Shown here: in pieces, positions 57,443 to 64,000 of the stretch
Layout of the letters: each line of letters begins with the position of its first letter
Numbering within the stretch: the first letter of the stretch is position 1
Source: Variovorax saccharolyticus
GTDB lineage: Bacteria > Pseudomonadota > Gammaproteobacteria > Burkholderiales > Burkholderiaceae_C
DNA: 64,000 nucleotides
Direction: 5' to 3'
Assembly: GCF_030316765.1 (NCBI RefSeq)
Contig: NZ_JASZYT010000017.1
Coordinates: 44,056 to 108,055, forward strand
Notes under the pieces: model-generated
The model's database searches: none
Seen by the model: only the letters and a program-made list of their open reading frames with translations
Told to the model about the DNA's origin: nothing
Translations under genes and position numbers: made by a program

Positions 57443-58704
57443 AGGCCATCGCATTCCTTTTTGGGACGATCCTTGCCGTGGTGGGTTGTTCGTCGGTGGA
57501 TCCGCACCTCGTGCCGACACCGGCGGTGCTCAAGGACCCGCGCGTCGACTTCGCCTCCCGGATTCCCGAGGCGTTGCGCACTCCCAGCCAGCCGGTCTTC
57601 TTTGCCACCACCCGCGCACCGGCGGCCGAGGGCCACTATGGCGACGCCGACGGCGGCGGCGTCATGCTGGGCGTGGCCACGGTTCGACTGGGCGAACCGG
57701 GGATGAGCTGGGACCAGCTCGTGGCCTCGCACCGTAACAGCAGCGTCGACCGTCCGCGCTCCGGAGCCGTGGAGGCGATCGAGGAACTCGGCCGCGCGAG
57801 TCGCATGGGCAACGTCGAAGAGGCGGAGCGGCGCTTCATTGCGGCGATCGACTCGCAGATCGAGAGATCGAGGAACCGCGAGCTGATCATCTACGTCCAC
57901 GGCTACCGCGTCGCGTTCGACGAAGTGGCGGTGCAGATGGCCTCGTTCTCTCACTACCTGGGCCAGGGCGCAGCGCTGACGTTCCAATGGCCCACCGGGG
58001 CGATGTTCTGGAATTACCTGACCGATTGCCCCCGCGCGGAGAGCTACATCCCGGACATCGAGCGACTGCTGGTGCTGGCCGGTCGTACCAAGGCCGACTA
58101 CATCAACGTGATGGCTTACAGCTGCGGCTCGCCACTGCTCGCCGCCGCGGTGGCGCGCCTGCGGCAGCGCGATCCGCTGCTTGGTCATGACGAACTGCAG
58201 CGCAAGTACCGGCTGGGAAGCGTCATCTTCGCCGCGTCCGACGTCGATCTGAAGACCTTTGCCCGAGACTACGTGGCGCCTGCTCTCGACGTCTCGCAGC
58301 AGGTCGTCATCTATTTCTCGCAGGTCGACCGTGCACTCGGCTTTTCGACCCTGGTCGCCGGTGCCTCGCGGCTGGGGCGGCCCGACCTCACGGTCCTGTC
58401 CGTCGAAGATCTCCAGCGCATGGACAACCCTCGCCTCGTTGCGGTGGACGTCACGCAGGTTGGAGGGGCTCACGAGATGGGGGGCATGAAGGGACACGGC
58501 TACTGGTATGCCAACGAAGTCATCTCGTCGGACGTCTCGCTGTCGCTGCGATACCCCATTCCACCCGCCAGACGCTGCCTGGAGAACCAACCCCGGGGGT
58601 CGCGGGTCTGGCGCATTCCCGAGGGCTATGTCGATTGCGTGACGACGCGGCTGCTGGAGGCGTTCCCGGAACTGCGCAGCAAGCCTGCGTTGGCGCCGCC
58701 ATGA
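57439..58704 (+). CDS. DUF900-type alpha/beta hydrolase, lipoprotein
   Basis: A 421-aa lipoprotein with signal MKAIAFLFGTILAVVGCSS (lipobox VVGC). The body is a DUF900/COG4782 esterase-like hydrolase: VFFATTRAPAAE near the start, ELIIYVHGYRVAFDEVAVQM at the oxyanion strand, LTFQWPTGAMFWNYLTDCPR, and the nucleophile elbow VMAYSCGSPLL, with Ser/Cys in an unusual Y-S-C-G-S context. The proteins are predicted esterases with no known substrate. Start overlaps the GNAT stop by 4 bases (ATGA), indicating coupling. Confidence 0.8.
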   Translation: MKAIAFLFGTILAVVGCSSVDPHLVPTPAVLKDPRVDFASRIPEALRTPSQPVFFATTRAPAAEGHYGDADGGGVMLGVATVRLGEPGMSWDQLVASHRNSSVDRPRSGAVEAIEELGRASRMGNVEEAERRFIAAIDSQIERSRNRELIIYVHGYRVAFDEVAVQMASFSHYLGQGAALTFQWPTGAMFWNYLTDCPRAESYIPDIERLLVLAGRTKADYINVMAYSCGSPLLAAAVARLRQRDPLLGHDELQRKYRLGSVIFAASDVDLKTFARDYVAPALDVSQQVVIYFSQVDRALGFSTLVAGASRLGRPDLTVLSVEDLQRMDNPRLVAVDVTQVGGAHEMGGMKGHGYWYANEVISSDVSLSLRYPIPPARRCLENQPRGSRVWRIPEGYVDCVTTRLLEAFPELRSKPALAPP

Positions 58705-58821
58705 GGTTCCGAACGCCCGCCGATGCGCAGTCGGGCCGCCCGCGGTGCGCGAATACCCTGTGGCCGAACGATCGCATGCTGCGTATCGTGCGCCTCAGAC
58801 TGGAAAACGAGGAGGATGGCA

Positions 58822-59493
58822 ATGGGCGACATCGTGGCCGCAGTCGAGGAAACCCGCGAACCCGTGCTCAGTCCGATCGACCGCGTCTCGGAGACGCTGT
58901 TCGGCCTGCTCATGGCGCTCAGTTTTGTGGGGGCCGTGTCGGTGGCGGAGACCGGACGTGCGGAGATCCGGGACATGTTCGTCGCCGCTTTGGGCTGCAA
59001 TCTCGCCTGGGGTCTCGTCGACGCCGTGATGTACCTGGTCCGGACCATCGCTGATCGCGGCAGGCGGCTCACGCTGGTGAACTCCGTGCGTGCCGCAGCC
59101 GATGCGAGATCAGGCCGCAGCCAGATCGAACACGCGCTGTCGCGAGCGGCGGCGGGCCTCGTCTCGGAGACGGAGGTCGAGGCCATCCGCCGCCGGATCG
59201 TCGAGCATCCCTTCGTACCTGAGCGAGCGACGCTGGGGTGGAGCGACCTGCGTGCCGCCCTGGCGATCTTCGTGCTGGTGGTGCTGGCGACCTTTCCCGT
59301 GGTGCTGCCTTTTGCAGTCATGCAGGACGTGGGAGCGGCGAAGAACCTGTCGCGCGCCATCGCGTTGGCGATGCTGTTCTTCGGTGGTCTGGCCTTCGGG
59401 CGCTACGCAGGCTATGGCATGTGGAAGGCTGGCGTCGGGATGGCGGTGCTGGGCACACTGCTCGTGATCGCGATCAACGCGCTCGGCGGATGA
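58822..59493 (+). CDS. VIT-like membrane protein
   Basis: A 223-aa membrane protein with about five helices (TLFGLLMALSFVGAVSVAET, VAALGCNLAWGLVDAVMYLV, AALAIFVLVVLATFPVVLPF, IALAMLFFGGLAFGRYAGYG, AGVGMAVLGTLLVIAINALG) and a charged loop of about 55 residues. This is the layout of the VIT1/CCC1-like family (some members transport iron or manganese). The start ATG 58822 follows GGAGGAT. The gene lies 117 bases after the hydrolase. Confidence 0.8.
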   Translation: MGDIVAAVEETREPVLSPIDRVSETLFGLLMALSFVGAVSVAETGRAEIRDMFVAALGCNLAWGLVDAVMYLVRTIADRGRRLTLVNSVRAAADARSGRSQIEHALSRAAAGLVSETEVEAIRRRIVEHPFVPERATLGWSDLRAALAIFVLVVLATFPVVLPFAVMQDVGAAKNLSRAIALAMLFFGGLAFGRYAGYGMWKAGVGMAVLGTLLVIAINALGG

Positions 59494-60140
59494 GAACCGC
59501 CCGACGGGTGATGGCCGCGGTCACGGCCGCGATGGCCTCCGGCGCATTCGCCGCCGAGGGGGAAGGGACTGAGCCTGCCGCTGCCTCCGAGGACGAACCC
59601 AAGTGGGAGTTTGCGGTCACGGCCTTTCCGACGGTCGTGCGCGGTGGCGAGAACTACACCTCGGGGATCGTGACCGCTGATCGCGGCGTCCTGCATCTTG
59701 AAGCACGGGTGAACTACGAGTCGATCGGTGCCCGTTCGGCGTTCGTCGGCTGGAACTTCTCTGGCGGCGAGAACATCAAGTGGGAGCTTACCCCGCTGCT
59801 TGGAACCGCCTGGGGCACGGTCGACGCCTTCGTGCCCGGCCTGGAGGCCAGCCTCGCATGGAAGCGGCTCGACTTCTACATCGAGGCCGAATACGTCCAC
59901 GACAGAAGAGAGCAAAGCGGCAGCTATTTCTATGCCTGGAGCGAACTCGGTTTCCGGCCGGTCGAATGGCTTCGCGTCGGGCTGGCCGCGCAGCGAACCC
60001 GGATCTATGGGGGAGATCGGGACGTCCAGCGCGGGCCGTTCGCGCAGGTGACCTGGGGCCGCATGACCGTGGGCGGCTTCTGGTTCAACCCGGGGTCGAA
60101 GGACCAGGTGTTCGTCGGGTCGATCGGGGTGGCCTTCTGA
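59490..60140 (+). CDS. Exported beta-barrel-like outer membrane protein
   Basis: A 216-aa protein with a signal peptide (MRTARRVMAAVTAAMASGAF, AAE) and repeated amphipathic strands typical of a small barrel: WEFAVTAFPTVV, ARSAFVGWNF, IKWELTPLLG, LDFYIEAEYVHD, SYFYAWSELGFRP, FAQVTWGRMTVGGFWFNPGS, and a C-terminal strand ending VGSIGVAF, with the terminal Phe that marks outer-membrane barrels. It overlaps the VIT-like stop by 4 bases (ATGA). No family name is certain. The four genes from 56885 to here appear to be one operon. Confidence 0.75.
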   Translation: MRTARRVMAAVTAAMASGAFAAEGEGTEPAAASEDEPKWEFAVTAFPTVVRGGENYTSGIVTADRGVLHLEARVNYESIGARSAFVGWNFSGGENIKWELTPLLGTAWGTVDAFVPGLEASLAWKRLDFYIEAEYVHDRREQSGSYFYAWSELGFRPVEWLRVGLAAQRTRIYGGDRDVQRGPFAQVTWGRMTVGGFWFNPGSKDQVFVGSIGVAF

Positions 60141-60347
60141 GAAACGGAGCCGCGATTGACACCGGAGTCCGATTGCCGACAGTGCCTCCCGGGCACGCGG
60201 TGACCAGCCGAGGACTTCGGAGGAAGCGGCGAGGTCGAATGCCGAGAGGAGCGCGCACACGGATCCCCCGGACCTGCGCAATCGGAACCGGATTCCGAGC
60301 CGGAACCGGGCGCGGAGCGGGAGAAGCCGCCGGAAGGCTGCGCCAGC

Positions 60348-61601
60348 CTAGCCTGTGACATCCTTGCCGAAGATGGACCGCGCGATCACCAGCTTCTGGA
60401 TCTCGTTGGTGCCTTCGTAGATCTCGGCGATCTTGCAATCGCGGTAGATCTCTTCGACCCGGTAGTGCGAGCCATCGGCCGCCAGCTCCGACATGAAGCC
60501 ATAGCCGCCGAAGATCTGAACCCCGTCGCGCGCGAAGTCGGCGGCGAGATTGGTCGCATACCACTTCGCCATGGCAGCCTCAGGCTCCGGAAAGGCCTCG
60601 CCGGCGTCCATGCGCCGCGCCGCCTTCAGGTACAGGTTGCGTGCATTCTCGATCTCGGTGGCGCGCTCGGCCAGCTTGAATTGCCAGTGCTGGAACTGCG
60701 CGATCGCCTTGCCGAATGCCTGGCGCGTCTTCAACCGCTCGACGCTGTGGTCAAAGGTCGCCTGGGCCATGCCGACGCCGCTGGCGGCGATGCCGATGCG
60801 CCCGTAGGTCAAGGTCTGCAGTGCGATCTTCAGACCACCGCCTGTCGATCCCACCACGTTCTCCGCTGGAACCTGGACATTGTCGAAATAGATGTCGGCC
60901 GTGAGCTGGCCGTGATTGCCCATCTTCCGGTCCGGGGCGCCAACGCGCACCCCGGGTGCGTCCAGGTCGATGACAATCTCCGTCATGCGTCCTTCCTCCG
61001 CGCACAGCAGCACGACGAAGTCGGCGACTGGCGCATTCGTGATGAATCGCTTGCGGCCATTGACCACGTAGCCGGTGCCTTCGCGGTTCGCGAAGGTCTG
61101 CATTGTCTTGATGCTCAGATCCGTGCTGGCGTCTGGTTCGGTGGTCGCGAAGCTGCCGATCTTCTCGCCAGCCAGCAGGGGTGTGAGATAGCGCGCCTGC
61201 AGCGCGGGCGACGCATGCTCGAGGGCATGACCGGCCAGGATGCAATGCACATCGACAATGGCCGCGACGGAATTGGAGTGATAGGCCAGCTCCTCGATGA
61301 GAACCGCAGTCGCGCATGCTGGGTACTTCAGGCCACGGCCGCCCACCTCGGCCGAAAAGGGGATGCGGAACAGTCCGGCGTCGGCCATCGTGCGAAAGAG
61401 CTCATACGGAAAGCTCTCGATCGATTCTTCGCGGTGGCCAATCTCCCAGGCGACTGGTGCCACATGCGCGTCGGCGAAGCGGCGAACCTCTTCGCGAATC
61501 GCCTTCGTTTCCTCGGGCGTGAGGAGGTCGTGATAGAGCCGCGGCTGATGCCGCTCGGGCGTGTGCTGTGCGTGCGCAAGGGTCGTGTCTCTGGCGTTCA
61601 T
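60348..61601 (-). CDS. Acyl-CoA dehydrogenase
   Basis: A 417-aa acyl-CoA dehydrogenase. It shows LTPEETKAIREEVRRFADAH, SFATTEPDASTDLSIKTMQT (FAD/substrate region), GKAIAQFQHWQFKLAERATE, DGVQIFGGYGFMSELAADGS and the C-terminal AEIYEGTNEIQKLVIARSIF GK. The Glu in IYEGTNEIQ is the position of the catalytic base in short/medium-chain members. It oxidises an acyl-CoA to the 2-enoyl-CoA using FAD. The start MNARDTTLAH is at 61601. It is divergent from the GlxA-type regulator 113 bases away and may be its target. Confidence 0.95.
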   Translation of the reverse strand: MNARDTTLAHAQHTPERHQPRLYHDLLTPEETKAIREEVRRFADAHVAPVAWEIGHREESIESFPYELFRTMADAGLFRIPFSAEVGGRGLKYPACATAVLIEELAYHSNSVAAIVDVHCILAGHALEHASPALQARYLTPLLAGEKIGSFATTEPDASTDLSIKTMQTFANREGTGYVVNGRKRFITNAPVADFVVLLCAEEGRMTEIVIDLDAPGVRVGAPDRKMGNHGQLTADIYFDNVQVPAENVVGSTGGGLKIALQTLTYGRIGIAASGVGMAQATFDHSVERLKTRQAFGKAIAQFQHWQFKLAERATEIENARNLYLKAARRMDAGEAFPEPEAAMAKWYATNLAADFARDGVQIFGGYGFMSELAADGSHYRVEEIYRDCKIAEIYEGTNEIQKLVIARSIFGKDVTG

Positions 61602-61713
61602 GGTCGCATTCCGTCGGGGGCTGGCTGCCCGTTGATGTGCGACAAGTCTAGGCCGTGGAGCATCCGAGGTACATTGGCGAAACCGACGGTTTCTATGCGA
61701 AATACGACATCCC

Positions 61714-62709
61714 ATGCCCCGCGCTGCCATCCTTGCATTTGACGGTTGCTACGCCTCCAGCCTGGGGGGCTTCGCAGACATCCTGCAAGTGGCGAATTCG
61801 CATCTGCGCCGACAACAGGGTGCTTCTGCCGCGTTCTTTGAATGGCGTTTCGTGTCGCTGTCGGGCGACGAAGTCGCGGCGAGCAACGGCCTGCAATTGC
61901 AGACGCTCAAGGTCGGCGCGCGCGACCACTACGATCTCGTGTTCATCCCGAGCCTGCACTACGCAGGCCACCGAAAGTTCGATCAATTCCTCGAGGGTCA
62001 ATCAGCCGCCTGCGCGTGGCTGGTGTCGCAGTGGCGCCGTGGTGCCTGGCTGGCGGCCAACTGCACGGGAACCTTCATCCTTGCCCAGACCGGCCTCTTG
62101 AACGACCGAATTGCCACCACGACCTGGTGGCTGGAGCGGCAGTTTCGCCTGCGTTTCCCGCGCGTCGACCTGCAGATGCGACCTGTCCTCACGGAAGTCG
62201 AACGTCTGCTTTGCGCCGGCGCCTCTGCGTCCTACTTGCTGCAGGCGATCCGAGTCGTCGAAAGGTTCTGCGGGCCGGCAATTGCCTCGCAATGTGCCAA
62301 GAGCATGCTCATCGATGTGAGCCAAACCTCTCAGACACCCTACCTGCCGCTGCTCGCGGACGTGGCCCACACCGATGCGTTGGTGCATCGTGCCCAGCAC
62401 TGGCTGCAGAAGAACATGTCCGGGCCCACCCGCATTTCCGACCTTGCCGCCGAGTTGGCGGTGAGTGAAAGGACGTTGATTCGCCGGTTCAACGCCGTGC
62501 TCGATCAATCGCCTCTCACCTATCTGCAGAACTTGCGAATCGATTCGGCGCGTGCCCTCCTGGAGGCCAGCGATCTCGGTGTCGACCAGATCGCCATGCA
62601 GGTCGGCTACACCGACGCCAGTTCCTTTTCGCGATTGTTCAGGGAGCGCATAGGGCTGAGTCCCGGCGCGTATCGGAGTCGTTACCAGTCCGTCGAAGCC
62701 GGGATGTAG
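61714..62709 (+). CDS. GlxA-type AraC-family regulator with DJ-1/PfpI-like domain
   Basis: A 331-aa regulator. Residues about 1-190 form a DJ-1/PfpI-like domain (AILAFDGCYASSLGGFADIL, ANCTGTFILAQTGLLNDRIA TTTWWLERQFRLRFPRVDLQ, the GlxA signature). Residues about 230-330 form an AraC DNA-binding domain: ISDLAAELAVSERTLIRRFN and IAMQVGYTDASSFSRLFRER. GlxA-type regulators often control amine or amino-acid or organic-acid catabolism. It starts at ATG 61714 and is divergent from the acyl-CoA dehydrogenase, its likely target. Confidence 0.93.
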   Translation: MPRAAILAFDGCYASSLGGFADILQVANSHLRRQQGASAAFFEWRFVSLSGDEVAASNGLQLQTLKVGARDHYDLVFIPSLHYAGHRKFDQFLEGQSAACAWLVSQWRRGAWLAANCTGTFILAQTGLLNDRIATTTWWLERQFRLRFPRVDLQMRPVLTEVERLLCAGASASYLLQAIRVVERFCGPAIASQCAKSMLIDVSQTSQTPYLPLLADVAHTDALVHRAQHWLQKNMSGPTRISDLAAELAVSERTLIRRFNAVLDQSPLTYLQNLRIDSARALLEASDLGVDQIAMQVGYTDASSFSRLFRERIGLSPGAYRSRYQSVEAGM

Positions 62710-63742
62710 GCATGTCCAAGCCAAACTGCGGTTGCAGCAGTCAATGTCGCTTCAGAGCCGACGTTCAATTCAAAGTGGCAGCGTTTCCTGACCGGTCTCA
62801 ACTGGAATCCGTGCCATGTGGTCAGAAAGCACAGTCCAAGACGTGCGCGGGCGGCCGGGCGCTTTGCGTTCTTCATCCCGGCTTGTAAAACTTGGGATGC
62901 TTTGAGGCCGGCGTGTTAGAGGCGATCGCCTGACGAGGAGAGCCCAAGGGCGCGCACTCCTGCCAACGCCTCGCCTGGCTGGTGAAGTTTCGTCGTGGCG
63001 AAGAGGCGTCAGGGGCCTCGCTCGACGGCGCTGATTGCGGAGCGCAATTCCTGTAGGCCCAAACCACTGCGACGGCGGTGTACGGGACCTGGGTCAAAAG
63101 AATGCTTGCTCCTCCGTGGCTGCCTTCTCTGCTCGCGCTCAGTGAGTGGCATTCGTTTGCGCCGGACAAACGCCCGCTACCGGCTAAGAAAGTCTGCGAA
63201 CGTCCCGATCTTTCCAACGCCATGCAGCTGTCGTTGAGGGCAGCGCGGAGGGCTTCCTCGGCGGCAAATGATGTCGGCAACGCTCTGCGGCAGCGTTGAC
63301 AGTCACCGCGAACGTCGACATGACGGTGGACCCGTTCATCAGCAGCCGGCACTGGGTAGCGCGGTGATCAATGGCAGCAGTTGTCACGGTCCGGTGGGAA
63401 GCACCCACGAACATTTTGCACGCTGCAGGTGGGACGTCGTTTTACGTTGCCCGCACGCCACCTTTGCCGTTGAAGTGAATACATTTGAAACCAAAGGTGC
63501 CCGAGAAAAACGTGACGGCGACGCGCTCGGCTTCGGAAATTGCGCGGATTCGGCGAAACCTGATCGGATTTCGGAGCAAGCAGGCGTTGATCTGCGAATA
63601 AAGCTCTTATGCCATCCGCGCAGCAGGTGCAGGCAACTTGCGTATACGCCGATTCTCAGGAATGCCCATCAGCCATCCGGCTTATTTGCTTTGATTGAAG
63701 CCCTCCCCAACACTGACCTTCCCACCACGTCAGGAGGCCTTC
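62710..63742 (+). other. Gap of about 1 kb without a supported gene
   Basis: Competing open frames occur on both strands with no recognised domain. An inverted repeat CCACCTTTG (near 63458) and CAAAGGTG (near 63492) lies about 250 bases before the last gene and could be a regulatory element. Confidence 0.4.
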
Positions 63743-64000
63743 ATGTTCGACCGACGCACCCTCGCCGCTTGCTGCGCGCTTACTCTCCCTTATGGCTTCT
63801 GCCTTGCGCAGACCACCTTCTCGGCCGAGCAGTACTTCGACGACCGCTGGTACATCACGCCCTTCGGCAGCTATGTCCATCCGGACGGAGACCGCAACGC
63901 CGACAACGGCTGGGGCGGCGGCCTGGCCGTCGGCAAGCCCATCAGTCCCAGTTGGAACATCGAGCTGCGCGGCCAGTACGAGGAACTCGACGGCAAGTTC
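63743..64000 (+). CDS. OmpA-like outer membrane protein, 5' part (3' end outside window)
   Basis: 86 codons are visible and remain open at the window edge. The protein begins MFDRRTLAACCALTLPYGFC LAQ, a Sec signal, followed by barrel-like strands: FDDRWYITPFGSYVHPDGDR, NGWGGGLAVGKPISPSWNIE and LRGQYEELDGKF. This is the pattern of OmpA/OprF N-terminal beta barrels in Burkholderiales, usually 350-400 aa with a C-terminal OmpA peptidoglycan-binding domain. The ATG follows AGGAGG with good spacing. Confidence 0.75.
   Translation, partial: MFDRRTLAACCALTLPYGFCLAQTTFSAEQYFDDRWYITPFGSYVHPDGDRNADNGWGGGLAVGKPISPSWNIELRGQYEELDGKF

Overview
The window is GC-rich (high-GC codon use in every intact gene) and its gene families point to a beta-proteobacterium of the Burkholderiales, most like Comamonadaceae/Variovorax. 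The evidence is a Bug-type (TctC-like) solute receptor, an acs-DUF485-actP acetate operon, tandem DUF1254 proteins, phasin and polyhydroxyalkanoate-granule small proteins, DUF3606/DUF883/DUF1488 small proteins, and IS1182 debris. The genus is inferred from family composition, not from a marker gene. No rRNA, tRNA or CRISPR array was seen.

Layout. 1-5.3 kb: the 3' part of a CoA-transferase, then decayed DNA (IS21 istA scrap, broken azoreductase, IS3 orfA scrap, HupE scrap) with a RidA gene and small hypothetical genes between. 5.6-9.5 kb: a c-di-GMP-type HD-GYP response regulator followed by a large hybrid histidine kinase. 9.5-23.5 kb: a sparse region with isolated genes (arylamine N-acetyltransferase, PHB-depolymerase-like esterase, TIM-barrel-like protein), small stress/PHA proteins (DUF3606, DUF883, PHA_gran_rgn, phasin-like), and broken duplicate copies of the same small families. 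23.6-31.8 kb: an AI-2E/PerM permease fused to a GAF-containing tail, an alpha/beta hydrolase with a Cys nucleophile elbow, a single-domain response regulator, a frameshifted class I aldolase, an unrecognised 298-aa protein and a SWIB protein. 32-39.2 kb: two DUF1254 exported proteins, each followed by a near-identical 117-bp repeat, and a decayed IS1182 copy. 39.7-43.7 kb: acs-DUF485-actP acetate uptake and activation. 43.7-48 kb: a DUF1488 pair, broken PLD and BKACE genes, short tandem repeats and an AraC regulator. 48.5-54 kb: an intact catabolic cluster (CMD-family protein, BKACE enzyme, Bug receptor, YeiH-type exporter, DUF1289 protein, acyl-CoA synthetase). 54.2-60.1 kb: an envelope block (exported proteins, Gly-zipper lipoprotein, MltF-type transglycosylase, then a coupled GNAT / hydrolase-lipoprotein / VIT-like / barrel operon). 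60.3-62.7 kb: an acyl-CoA dehydrogenase divergent from a GlxA-type regulator. The window ends inside an outer-membrane-protein gene.

How it works together. Acetate handling (acs-actP), CoA transfer, BKACE chemistry (beta-keto acid + acetyl-CoA), acyl-CoA ligation and acyl-CoA dehydrogenation suggest an organic-acid catabolic lifestyle, supported by PHA storage. The most distinctive feature is the density of broken genes: about ten identifiable pseudogenes or remnants, many carrying several single-base frameshifts and several being second copies of small families that are still intact elsewhere in the window. Their intergenic spaces are large (several of about 1 kb) and hold nothing I could recognise.
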